Origin: Haliclystus octoradiatus
Lineage: Eukaryota; Cnidaria; Staurozoa; Stauromedusae; Haliclystidae
DNA length: 64,000 nucleotides
NCBI GenBank assembly: GCA_916610825.1
Contig: OU744452.1
Location: 3,631,543 to 3,695,542, forward strand
Reading direction: 5' to 3'
The position numbers were made by a program, and so were the translations under genes. The notes beneath the pieces were generated by a model that was not told the DNA's origin, made no database searches, and worked only from the letters and a program-made list of their open reading frames with translations. Within the stretch, counting starts at the first letter, position 1. Every line of letters starts with the position of its first letter. Shown in pieces: positions 53,135 to 64,000 of this stretch.

Positions 53135-53997
53135 AGTCATTTTTTTGGGGTCATTTTGAACTCCCATCATTGTTTTTGGTAATTTGAACTTCCATGGGAG
53201 CAAGGCATTCTTTGTGGTCATTTTGAGCTCTTTTATGAGTTATGCATCATTTTGCACTTTCTAGAGAATTAGGCATTACTTTTATTCATTTTTCCCTCCC
53301 TTGGGAATTAGACATTACTTTTGGTCATGTTGAACTCCCTTGGGAGATATGCCTCATTTTTGGTCGTTTTGGAACTTCCATGGGACTCAGGCATTGTTTT
53401 TGGTCATTTTAAACTATTTTATGAGTTATGCATCATTTTTGGTTACTTTGAACTTCCAGGGGGCTCAAACATTGTTTCTGGTCATTTTTAACTCCCATGG
53501 GAGTTATGCATCATTTTGGTCATTTTGAATTACCTTTGGAATGAGACATTGTTTTTGGTCAATTTAAACTATTTTATGAGTTATGCATCATTTTTCACTC
53601 ACTTGGGAATCGAGCACAACTTTTGGTCAATTTGCACTTCCTTGGCAATTAGAAATTGTTTTTTGTCATTTTTAACTCTCTTGGGAGTTATGCATCATTT
53701 TTGTTCACTTTGAACTTCCAGGGGGCTGAGGCATTGTTTCTGGTGATTTTGAACTCCCATTGGGAGTTATTCCTCATTTTGGTCATTTTAATCACCTTGG
53801 AAAGGAGACATGCTGTTTGTCATTTTGAACAATGTTGGTATTTATGCATCATTTATGGTCATTTTGGGACTCTTTTATGAGTTTTCGTCATTTTGATCAT
53901 TTTGAACTTTTTTGAGAATTATTCATTGCTTTTGTTCATTTTGAACTCCCTTGGAAGTTATGCATCATGTTTGGTCATTTTGAACTCCCTTGGGAGT
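53135..53997 (+). repeat. 972-bp tandem repeat, second copy with a ~155-bp insertion
   Basis: This follows the first copy to about 53,438. It then contains about 155 bp of extra monomers (GGTTACTTTGAACTTCC to AATTTAAACTATTTTATGAG), after which it follows the first copy again at an offset of 1,127 bp to about 53,997. The insert is close to four monomers (156 bp). Confidence 0.82.
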
Positions 53998-55090
53998 TAT
54001 GCATCATGTTAGGTCGTTTTGAACTTCATGGCACTTAGGCATTGTTTTATGTCATTTTGCACTCCCTTGGGAATTAGGCATTGATTTGGGTCGTTTTAAA
54101 CTACCATGGGAGTAATGCATCATTTTGGTCATTTGGGACTCTTTAATGAGTTATGCGTAATTTTGATCATTTTGCACTCTTTCGAGAATTAGGCATTACT
54201 TTCGGTCATTTTGAACTCCCATGGGAGTTATGCATCATGTTTGGTCATTTTGAACTTCAATGGCACTTAGGCCTTTCTTTTGGTCATTTTGAACTCCCTT
54301 GGGAGTTATGCATCATGTTTGGTCATTCTGAACTCCTTTTGGAGTTATGCATCATTTTTGGTCACTTTGAACTTCCATGGGACTAAAGCAATTGTTATGG
54401 TTATTTTGAACTCTTTTATGAGTTATGCATCATTTTGCACTCTCTAGAGAATAAGGCATGGTTTTTGATCATTTTGCACACCCTTGAGAATTAGTCATTA
54501 CTTTTAGTCATTTTGAACTCCCATGGGAGTTATTCATCATTTTGGTCATTTTGAATTACCTTGGGAATGAGACATTGTTTTTGGGCATTTTGAACAGCCT
54601 TGGGAATTATCCATTGCTTTTGGTTATTTTGAACTTTTTTGAGAATTATGCATTGATTTTGTTCATTTTGAATTCCCTTGGAAGTTATGCATCATGTTTG
54701 GTCATTTTGAACTCCCTTGGGAGTTATGCATCATGTTAGGTCGTTTTGAACTTCATGGCACTTGGGCATTGTTTTATGTCATTTTGCACTCCCTTGGGAA
54801 TTAGGCATTGTTTTAGGTCATTTTAAACTCCCATTGGAGTTATGCATCATATTGGTCATTTTGGGACTCTTTTATGAGTTATGCGTAATTTTGATCATTT
54901 TGCACTCTTTCGAGAATTAGGCATTGTTTTTGGTCATTTTGCACACTCTTTTTAATTAGAAATTGTTTTTTGTCATTTAAACTGTCTTGGAGATTATGCA
55001 TCATTTTTGGTCACTTTGAACTTCCAGGGGGCTCAAACATTGTTTCTGGTCATTTTAAACTCCCATGGGAGTTATGCATCATTTTGGTCA
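53998..55090 (+). repeat. Mosaic monomer block
   Basis: About 54,090-54,310 is related to 56,000-56,210. About 54,920-55,090 is related to 57,310-57,480, so this is a rearranged relative of the right-hand repeat. No gene is seen. Confidence 0.78.
54214..54229. repeat. Exemplar of the perfect 16-bp palindrome inside a monomer
   Basis: AACTCCCATGGGAGTT equals its own reverse complement. The same 16-mer occurs many times, for example at 2225-2240 and in the right-hand block. Monomers with CCCTTGGG instead of CCCATGGG keep the same arms around a 2-nt mismatch. A single strand could fold here into a short hairpin. Whether it does so in cells, or binds a protein, is not shown by the sequence. Confidence 0.9.
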
Positions 55091-55770
55091 TTTTGAATTA
55101 CCTTTGGAATGAGACATTGTTTTTGGTCATTTTAAACTATTTTATGAGTTATGCATCATTTTTCACTCACTTGGGAATCGGGCACAACTTTTGGTCATTT
55201 TGCACTTCCTTGGCCATTAGAAATTGTTTTTTGTCATTTTGAACTCTCTTGGGAGTTATGCATCATTTTTGTTCACTTTGAACTTCCAGGAGGGCTGAGG
55301 CATTGTTTCTGGTGATTTTGAACTCCCATTGGGAGTTATGCATCATTTTGGTCATTTTAATCACCTTGGAAAGGAGACATGTTGTTTGTCATTTTGAACA
55401 ACGTTGGTAGTTATGCATCATTTATGGTCATTTTGAATTACCTTTGGAATGAGACATTGTTTTTGGTCATTTTAAACTATTTTATGAGTTATGCATCATT
55501 TTTCACTCACTTGGGAATCGGGCACAACTTTTGGTCATTTTGCACTTCCTTGGCAATTAGAAATTGTTTTTTGTCATTTTGAACTCTCTTGGGAGTTATG
55601 TATCATTTTTGGTCACTTTGAACTTCCAGGGGGGCTGAGGCATTGTTTCTGGTGATTTTGAACTTCCATTGGGAGTTATGCATCATTTTGGTCATTTTAA
55701 TCACCTTGGAAAGGAGACATGTTGTTTGTCATTTTGAACAACGTTGGTAGTTATGCATCATTTATGGTCA
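55091..55770 (+). repeat. 340-bp tandem duplication
   Basis: GAATTACCTTTGGAATGAGA occurs at 55,095 and 55,435, and AAGGAGACATGTTG at 55,371 and 55,711, both offset by 340 bp. The later 2,047-bp repeats have only one copy of this segment, so the duplication is local to this place. Confidence 0.87.
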
Positions 55771-55830
55771 TTTTGGTAGTCTTTTAAGAGTTTTCGTCAT
55801 TTTGATCATTTTGAACTTTTTTGAGAATTA

Positions 55831-57877
55831 TGCATTGATTTTGTTCATTTTGAACTCCCTTGGAAGTTATGCATCATTTTTGGTCATTTTGAACTCCCTT
55901 GGGAGTTATGCATCATGTTAGGTCGTTTTGAACTTCATGGCACTTGGGCATTGTTTTATGTCATTTTGCACTCCCTTGGGAATTAGGCATTGTTTTAGGT
56001 CATTTTAAACTCCCATTGGAGTTATGCATCATATTGGTCATTTTGGGACTCTTTTATGAGTTATGCGTAATTTTGATCATTTTGCACTCTTTCGAGAATT
56101 AGGCATTACTTTTGGTCATTTTGAACTCCCATGGGAGTTATGCATCATGTTTGGTCATTTTGAACTTCAATGGCACTTAGGCATTTCTTTTGGTCATTTT
56201 GAACTCCCATCGGAGTTATTCATCATTTTTGTCATTTTGAATTACCATGGGAATGAGACATTGTTTTTGGTCATTTTGAACAGCCTTGGGAATTATCCAT
56301 TGCTTTTGGTTATTTTGAACTCCCATCATTGTTTTTGGTAATTTTGAACTCTCTTGGGAGTTACGCAATATTCTTGATAATTTTGAACTTCCATGGGACT
56401 CAGGATTTGTTTTTGGTCATTTCAAACACTTTTATGAGTTATGCATCATTTGCACTCTCTTGGGAATTCGGCATTATTTTTGGTCATTATGGACACCCTT
56501 GGGAAATAGACATTGTTTTAGATCATTTCGAGCTATATTGGGAGTTAATCATCATGATTGGTAATTTTGAACTCTCTTGGTAATTATACATTATTTTTGG
56601 TCATTTTGCACTTTTAAGGCATCACTATTGGTCATTTTGCACTCGCTTTGGAATTAGGAAAGGTTTTTGGTCATTTTGCAAACCCTTTGGAATTAGAAAT
56701 TATTTTGGTCATGTTGAACTCCCTTGGGAGTTATGCAGCATTTTTGGTCGTTTTGGAACTTCCATGGGACTCAGGCATTGTTTTTGGTCATTTTAAACTA
56801 TTTTATGAGTTATGCATCATTTTTCACTCACTTGGGAATCGGGCACAAGTTTTGGTCATTTTGCACTTCCTTGGCAATTAGAAATTGCTTTTTGTCATTT
56901 TGAACTCTCTTGGGAGTTATGCATCATTTTTGTTTACTTTGAACTTCCAGGGGGCTGAGGCATTGTTTCTGGCCGTTTTGAACTCCCATGGGAGTTATGC
57001 ATCATTTTGGTCATTTTAATCACCTTGGAAAGGAGACATTGTTTTTTTGTCATTTTGAACACTCTTGGTAGTTATGCATCATTTAAGGTCATTTTGGGAC
57101 CCTTTTATGAGTTTTTGTCATTTTGATCATTTTGAACTTTTTTGAGAATTAGGCATTGCTTTTGTTCATTTTGAACTCCCTTGGAAGTTATGCATCATGT
57201 TTGGTCATTTTGAACTCCCTTGGGAGTTATGCATCATGTTAGGTCGTTTTGACCTTCCATGGCACTTAGGCATTGTTTTATGTCATTTTGCACTCCCTTG
57301 GGAATTAGGCATTGTTTTTGGTCATTTTGCACACTCTTTTTAATTAGAAATTATTTTTTGTCATTTAAACTGTCTTGGAGATTATGCATCATTTTTGGTC
57401 ACTTTGAACTTCCAGGGGGCTCAAACATTGTTTCTGGTCATTTTAAACTCCCATGGGAGTTATGCATCATTTTGGTCATTTTGAATTACCTTTGGAATGA
57501 GACATTGTTTTTGGTCATTTTAAACTATTTTATGAGTTATGCATCATTTTTCACTCACTTGGGAATCGGGCACAACTTTTGGTCATTTTGCACTTACTTG
57601 GCAATTAGAAATTTTTTTTTGTCATTTTGAACTCTCTTGGGAGTTATGCATCATTTTTGTTCACTTTGAACTTCCAGGGGGCTGAGGCATTGTTTCTGGT
57701 GATTTTGAACTCCCATTGGGAGTTATGCATCATTTTGGTCATTTTAATCACCTTGGAAAGGAGACATGTTGTTTTTCATTTTGAACAACGTTGGTAGTTA
57801 TGCATCATTTATGGTCATTTTGGTACTCTTTTATGAGTTTTCGTCATTTTGATCATTTTGAACTTTTTTGAGAATTA
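55831..57877 (+). repeat. 2,047-bp higher-order repeat, copy 1
   Basis: Boundaries are set at TGCATTGATTTTGTTC. This is the most divergent of the four copies. It alone has TTTTTGTCATTTTGAATTAC near 56,228, GAGTTAATCATC near 56,545, ACTTCCAGGGG near 56,943 and CATTTAAGGTCAT near 57,080. The length is 52 x 39 + 19. Confidence 0.95.
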
Positions 57878-59924
57878 TGCATTGATTTTGTTCATTTTGA
57901 ACTCCCTTGGAAGTTATGCATCATGTTTGGTCATTTTGAACTCCCTTGGGAGTTATGCATCATGTTAGGTTTTTTTGAACTTCATGGCACTTGGGCATTG
58001 TTTTATGTCATTTTGCACTCCCTTGGGAATTAGGCATTGTTTTAGGTCATTTTAAACTCCCATTGGAGTTATGCATCATATTGGTCAATTTGGGACTCTT
58101 TTATGAGTTATGCGTAATTTTGATCATTTTGCACTCTTTCGAGAATTAGGCATTACTTTTGGTCATTTTGAACTCCCATGGGAGTTATGCATCATGTTTG
58201 GTCATTTTGAACTTCAATGGCACTTAGGCATTTCTTTTGGTCATTTTGAACTCCCATCGGAGTTATTCATCATTTTGGTCATTTTGAATTACCTTGGGAA
58301 TGAGACATTGTTTTTGGTCATTTTGAACAGCCTTGGGAATTATCCATTGCTTTTGGTTATTTTGAACTCCCATCATTGTTTTTGGTAATTTTGAACTCTC
58401 TTGGGAGTTACGCAATATTCTTGATAATTTTGAACTTCCATGGGACTCAGGATTTGTTTTTGGTCATTTCAAACACTTTTATGAGTTATGCATCATTTGC
58501 ACTCTCTTGGGAATTCGGCATTATTTTTGGTCATTATGGACACCCTTGGGAAATAGACATTGTTTTAGATCATTTCGAGCTATATTGGGAGTTAAACATC
58601 ATGATTGGTAATTTTGAACTCTCTTGGTAATTATACATTATTTTTGGTCATTTTGCACTTTTAAGGCATCACTATTGGTCATTTTGCACTCGCTTTGGAA
58701 TTAGGAAAGGTTTTTGGTCATTTTGCAAACCCTTTGGAATTAGAAATTATTTTGGTCATGTTGAACTCCCTTGGGAGTTATGCAGCATTTTTGGTCGTTT
58801 TGGAACTTCCATGGGACTCAGGCATTGTTTTTGGTCATTTTAAACTATTTTATGAGTTATGCATCATTTTTCACTCACTTGGGAATCGGGCACAAGTTTT
58901 GGTCATTTTGCACTTCCTTGGCAATTAGAAATTGCTTTTTGTCATTTTGAACTCTCTTGGGAGTTATGCATCATTTTTGTTTACTTTGAACTTTCAGGGG
59001 GCTGAGGCATTGTTTCTGGCCGTTTTGAACTCCCATGGGAGTTATGCATCATTTTGGTCATTTTAATCACCTTGGAAAGGAGACATTGTTTTTTTGTCAT
59101 TTTGAACACTCTTGGTAGTTATGCATCATTTATGGTCATTTTGGGACCCTTTTATGAGTTTTTGTCATTTTGATCATTTTGAAATTTTTTGAGAATTAGG
59201 CATTGCTTTTGTTCATTTTGAACTCCCTTGGAAGTTATGCATCATGTTTGGTCATTTTGAACTCCCTTGGGAGTTATGCATCATGTTAGGTCGTTTTGAC
59301 CTTCCATGGCACTTAGGCATTGTTTTATGTCATTTTGCACTCCCTTGGGAATTAGGCATTGTTTTTGGTCATTTTGCACACTCTTTTTAATTAGAAATTA
59401 TTTTTTGTCATTTAAACTGTCTTGGAGATTATGCATCATTTTTGGTCACTTTGAACTTCCAGGGGGCTCAAACATTGTTTCTGGTCATTTTAAACTCCCA
59501 TGGGAGTTATGCATCATTTTGGTCATTTTGAATTACCTTTGGAATGAGACATTGTTTTTGGTCATTTTAAACTATTTTATGAGTTATGCATCATTTTTCA
59601 CTCACTTGGGAATCGGGCACAACTTTTGGTCATTTTGCACTTACTTGGCAATTAGAAATTTTTTTTTGTCATTTTGAACTCTCTTGGGAGTTATGCATCA
59701 TTTTTGTTCACTTTGAACTTCCAGGGGGCTGAGGCATTGTTTCTGGTGATTTTGAACTCCCATTGGGAGTTATGCATCATTTTGGTCATTTTAATCACCT
59801 TGGAAAGGAGACATGTTGTTTTTCATTTTGAACAACGTTGGTAGTTATGCATCATTTATGGTCATTTTGGTACTCTTTTATGAGTTTTCGTCATTTTGAT
59901 CATTTTGAACTTTTTTGAGAATTA
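57878..59924 (+). repeat. 2,047-bp higher-order repeat, copy 2
   Basis: Offset from copy 1 is exactly 2,047 bp. It shares GAGTTAAACATC, ACTTTCAGGGG and GAAATTTTTTGAG with copies 3 and 4. With copy 1 it shares GGGAATCGGGC near 59,608 and the nine-T run near 59,658. Confidence 0.95.
58355..58383 (+). repeat. Exemplar of the shortened 29-bp monomer
   Basis: This monomer goes from GGTTATTTTG through AACTCCC straight to ATCATTG and is 29 bp long. It lacks the GGGAGTT right arm of the dyad, so it cannot form the hairpin. The form recurs once or more in each large repeat, for example near 2,050, 4,640, 38,365 and 62,450. Such shortened monomers are why the large repeat lengths are not multiples of 39. 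Confidence 0.85.
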
Positions 59925-61970
59925 TGCATTGATTTTGTTCATTTTGAACTCCCTTGGAAGTTATGCATCATGTTTGGTCATTTTGAACTCCCTTGGGAGT
60001 TATGCATCATGTTAGGTTTTTTTGAACTTCATGGCACTTGGGCATTGTTTTATGTCATTTTGCACTCCCTTGGGAATTAGGCATTGTTTTAGGTCATTTT
60101 AAACTCCCATTGGAGTTATGCATCATATTGGTCAATTTGGGACTCTTTTATGAGTTATGCGTAATTTTGATCATTTTGCACTCTTTCGAGAATTAGGCAT
60201 TACTTTTGGTCATTTTGAACTCCCATGGGAGTTATGCATCATGTTTGGTCATTTTGAACTTCAATGGCACTTAGGCATTTCTTTTGGTCATTTTGAACTC
60301 CCATCGGAGTTATTCATCATTTTGGTCATTTTGAATTACCTTGGGAATGAGACATTGTTTTTGGTCATTTTGAACAGCCTTGGGAATTATCCATTGCTTT
60401 TGGTTATTTTGAACTCCCATCATTGTTTTTGGTAATTTTGAACTCTCTTGGGAGTTACGCAATATTCTTGATAATTTTGAACTTCCATGGGACTCAGGAT
60501 TTGTTTTTGGTCATTTCAAACACTTTTATGAGTTATGCATCATTTGCACTCTCTTGGGAATTCGGCATTATTTTTGGTCATTATGGACACCCTTGGGAAA
60601 TAGACATTGTTTTAGATCATTTCGAGCTATATTGGGAGTTAAACATCATGATTGGTAATTTTGAACTCTCTTGGTAATTATACATTATTTTTGGTCATTT
60701 TGCACTTTTAAGGCATCACTATTGGTCATTTTGCACTCGCTTTGGAATTAGGAAAGGTTTTTGGTCATTTTGCAAACCCTTTGGAATTAGAAATTATTTT
60801 GGTCATGTTGAACTCCCTTGGGAGTTATGCAGCATTTTTGGTCGTTTTGGAACTTCCATGGGACTCAGGCATTGTTTTTGGTCATTTTAAACTATTTTAT
60901 GAGTTATGCATCATTTTTCACTCACTTGGGAATCGGGCACAAGTTTTGGTCATTTTGCACTTCCTTGGCAATTAGAAATTGCTTTTTGTCATTTTGAACT
61001 CTCTTGGGAGTTATGCATCATTTTTGTTTACTTTGAACTTTCAGGGGGCTGAGGCATTGTTTCTGGCCGTTTTGAACTCCCATGGGAGTTATGCATCATT
61101 TTGGTCATTTTAATCACCTTGGAAAGGAGACATTGTTTTTTTGTCATTTTGAACACTCTTGGTAGTTATGCATCATTTATGGTCATTTTGGGACCCTTTT
61201 ATGAGTTTTTGTCATTTTGATCATTTTGAAATTTTTTGAGAATTAGGCATTGCTTTTGTTCATTTTGAACTCCCTTGGAAGTTATGCATCATGTTTGGTC
61301 ATTTTGAACTCCCTTGGGAGTTATGCATCATGTTAGGTCGTTTTGACCTTCCATGGCACTTAGGCATTGTTTTATGTCATTTTGCACTCCCTTGGGAATT
61401 AGGCATTGTTTTTGGTAATTTTGCACACTCTTTTTAATTAGAAATTATTTTTTGTCATTTAAACTGTCTTGGAGATTATGCATCATTTTTGGTCACTTTG
61501 AACTTCCAGGGGGCTCAAACATTGTTTCTGGTCATTTTAAACTCCCATGGGAGTTATGCATCATTTTGGTCATTTTGAATTACCTTTGGAATGAGACATT
61601 GTTTTTGGTCATTTTAAACTATTTTATGAGTTATGCATCATTTTTCACTCACTTGGGAACCGGGCACAACTTTTGGTCATTTTGCACTTACTTGGCAATT
61701 AGAAATTTTTTTTGTCATTTTGAACTCTCTTGGGAGTTATGCATCATTTTTGTTCACTTTGAACTTCCAGGGGGCTGAGGCATTGTTTCTGGTGATTTTG
61801 AACTCCCATTGGGAGTTATGCATCATTTTGGTCATTTTAATCACCTTGGAAAGGAGACATGTTGTTTTTCATTTTGAACAACGTTGGTAGTTATGCATCA
61901 TTTATGGTCATTTTGGTACTCTTTTATGAGTTTTCGTCATTTTGATCATTTTGAACTTTTTTGAGAATTA
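59925..61970 (+). repeat. 2,047-bp higher-order repeat, copy 3 (2,046 bp)
   Basis: One T shorter than copies 1 and 2, in the T-run near 61,705 (eight instead of nine). It shares GGGAACCGGGC near 61,655 with copy 4 only, and has its own GGTAATTTTGCACACTC near 61,414. Confidence 0.95.
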
Positions 61971-64000
61971 TGCATTGATTTTGTTCATTTTGAACTCCCT
62001 TGGAAGTTATGCATCATGTTTGGTCATTTTGAACTCCCTTGGGAGTTATGCATCATGTTAGGTTTTTTTGAACTTCATGGCACTTGGGCATTGTTTTATG
62101 TCATTTTGCACTCCCTTGGGAATTAGGCATTGTTTTAGGTCATTTTAAACTCCCATTGGAGTTATGCATCATATTGGTCAATTTGGGACTCTTTTATGAG
62201 TTATGCGTAATTTTGATCATTTTGCACTCTTTCGAGAATTAGGCATTACTTTTGGTCATTTTGAACTCCCATGGGAGTTATGCATCATGTTTGGTCATTT
62301 TGAACTTCAATGGCACTTAGGCATTTCTTTTGGTCATTTTGAACTCCCATCGGAGTTATTCATCATTTTGGTCATTTTGAATTACCTTGGGAATGAGACA
62401 TTGTTTTTGGTCATTTTGAACAGCCTTGGGAATTATCCATTGCTTTTGGTTATTTTGAACTCCCATCATTGTTTTTGGTAATTTTGAACTCTCTTGGGAG
62501 TTACGCAATATTCTTGATAATTTTGAACTTCCATGGGACTCAGGATTTGTTTTTGGTCATTTCAAACACTTTTATGAGTTATGCATCATTTGCACTCTCT
62601 TGGGAATTCGGCATTATTTTTGGTCATTATGGACACCCTTGGGAAATAGACATTGTTTTAGATCATTTCGAGCTATATTGGGAGTTAAACATCATGATTG
62701 GTAATTTTGAACTCTCTTGGTAATTATACATTATTTTTGGTCATTTTGCACTTTTAAGGCATCACTATTGGTCATTTTGCACTCGCTTTGGAATTAGGAA
62801 AGGTTTTTGGTCATTTTGCAAACCCTTTGGAATTAGAAATTATTTTGGTCATGTTGAACTCCCTTGGGAGTTATGCAGCATTTTTGGTCGTTTTGGAACT
62901 TCCATGGGACTCAGGCATTGTTTTTGGTCATTTTAAACTATTTTATGAGTTATGCATCATTTTTCACTCACTTGGGAATCGGGCACAAGTTTTGGTCATT
63001 TTGCACTTCCTTGGCAATTAGAAATTGCTTTTTGTCATTTTGAACTCTCTTGGGAGTTATGCATCATTTTTGTTTACTTTGAACTTTCAGGGGGCTGAGG
63101 CATTGTTTCTGGCCGTTTTGAACTCCCATGGGAGTTATGCATCATTTTGGTCATTTTAATCACCTTGGAAAGGAGACATTGTTTTTTTATCATTTTGAAC
63201 ACTCTTGGTAGTTATGCATCATTTATGGTCATTTTGGGACCCTTTTATGAGTTTTTGTCATTTTGATCATTTTGAAATTTTTTGAGAATTAGGCATTGCT
63301 TTTGTTCATTTTGAACTCCCTTGGAAGTTATGCATCATGTTTGGTCATTTTGAACTCCCTTGGGAGTTATGCATCATGTTAGGTCGTTTTGACCTTCCAT
63401 GGCACTTAGGCATTGTTTTATGTCATTTTGCACTCCCTTGGGAATTAGGCATTGTTTTTGGTCATTTTGCACACTCTTTTTAATTAGAAATTATTTTTTG
63501 TCATTTAAACTGTCTTGGAGATTATGCATCATTTTTGGTCACTTTGAACTTCCAGGGGGCTCAAACATTGTTTCTGGTCATTTTAAACTCCCATGGGAGT
63601 TATGCATCATTTTGGTCATTTTGAATTACCTTTGGAATGAGACATTGTTTTTGGTCATTTTAAACTATTTTATGAGTTATGCATCATTTTTCACTCACTT
63701 GGGAACCGGGCACAACTTTTGGTCATTTTGCACTTACTTGGCAATTAGAAATTTTTTTTGTCATTTTGAACTCTCTTGGGAGTTATGCATCATTTTTGTT
63801 CACTTTGAACTTCCAGGGGGCTGAGGCATTGTTTCTGGTGATTTTGAACTCCCATTGGGAGTTATGCATCATTTTGGTCATTTTAATCACCTTGGAAAGG
63901 AGACATGTTGTTTTTCATTTTGAACAACGTTGGTAGTTATGCATCATTTATGGTCATTTTGGTACTCTTTTATGAGTTTTCGTCATTTTGATCATTTTGA
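61971..64000 (+). repeat. 2,047-bp higher-order repeat, copy 4 (cut by window end)
   Basis: 2,030 of about 2,046 bases lie inside the window. It carries the copy 3 markers (GGGAACCGGGC near 63,702, eight-T run near 63,755) and a private TTTTTTTATCATTTT near 63,185. Monomers continue to the last base, so more copies probably follow outside. Confidence 0.95.

Larger units (their letters stand above)
1..64000 (+). repeat. 39-bp monomer satellite (megasatellite) array, whole window
   Basis: Nearly every 39 bp the + strand restarts with GGTCATTTTG (variants GGTCGTTTTG, GGTAATTTTG, GATCATTTTG). This is followed by a core such as AACTCCCTTGGGAGTT and a tail such as ATGCATCATGTTT or AGGCATTGTTTTT. 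All monomers are head-to-tail; I saw no inverted segment. The + strand of the typical monomer is T-rich, with about 16 T to 7 A in 39 bases. Most monomers are exactly 39 bp and a minority are shortened to about 29 or 31 bp. Only 30,119-30,574 is clearly not array. The array is open at both window ends, so its full length is unknown. It looks like satellite or minisatellite heterochromatin of a eukaryote; the chromosomal location cannot be read from the sequence. Confidence 0.98.

Noticed and set aside
54214-54229. Palindrome as a transcription terminator or operator
   Set aside because: It occurs in monomers throughout the array with no adjacent genes, so a gene-specific regulatory role has no support.
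1-64000. CRISPR array
   Set aside because: The period is regular, but there are no unique spacers between constant repeats. The whole 39-bp unit repeats with graded variation, and the host appears eukaryotic.
1-64000. Promoters, ribosome-binding sites, tRNA or rRNA genes
   Set aside because: TATA-like and AT-rich words are frequent but are part of the monomers. No cloverleaf or rRNA-like stretch was recognised, and none of these sites precedes a credible gene.

Overview
The window is one continuous block of tandemly repeated, non-coding DNA. The only sequence that is not array is an island of about 456 bp at 30,119-30,574. The repeat monomer is 39 bp, begins GGTCATTTTG, and always reads in the same direction. 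Most monomers carry a near-palindrome centred on AACTCCC-TT-GGGAGTT, often in the perfect 16-bp form AACTCCCATGGGAGTT. The array runs off both ends of the window. I found no gene supportable as a real protein-coding gene, no tRNA or rRNA, no CRISPR array, and no bacterial promoter, operon, ribosome-binding or terminator structure.

Kind of organism: a eukaryote, most probably an animal. The island is the 5'-truncated 3' end of a non-LTR retrotransposon of the CR1/L2 type. It has the C-terminal tail of the reverse-transcriptase ORF (AFSVAAPILWNKFP ... FKSKLKTHLF, stop at 30,350-30,352), a short 3'UTR, a small GCGC-stem hairpin and an (ATT)9 tail. Elements with this tail are common in aquatic invertebrates and fish. 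The exact host cannot be named from this window.

Layout (edges approximate, offsets read from matching positions). 1-2,010: diverged monomers, with a partial copy of the next block at the left edge. 2,011-25,310: higher-order repeat (HOR) of about 2.6 kb in about ten copies; steps between anchors are 2590, 2551, 2629, 2590, 2630, 2405, 2629 and 1748 bp. 25,311-35,228: older, more diverged monomers with local 156-bp, 174-bp and ~1.32-kb duplications, and the retrotransposon remnant. 35,229-43,160: two related mosaic segments, offset by 3.9 kb at first and by 4,535 bp further on. 43,780-48,567: a 2,394-bp tandem duplication. 48,568-55,830: mosaic with 78-, 340- and 972-bp local duplications. 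55,831-64,000: a 2,047-bp HOR in four copies, the last cut by the window end and the most uniform part of the array.

There is no gene network to describe. The array shows repeated rounds of unequal exchange or amplification acting on blocks of tens of monomers. Because 39 = 3 x 13, any stretch of monomers gives long open frames in two + strand phases, translating as 13-residue repeats such as FGHFELPWELCIM or LVILNSLGSYASC. These frames are a by-product of monomer length. They end wherever a GGGAATTAG-type monomer puts TAG in phase.
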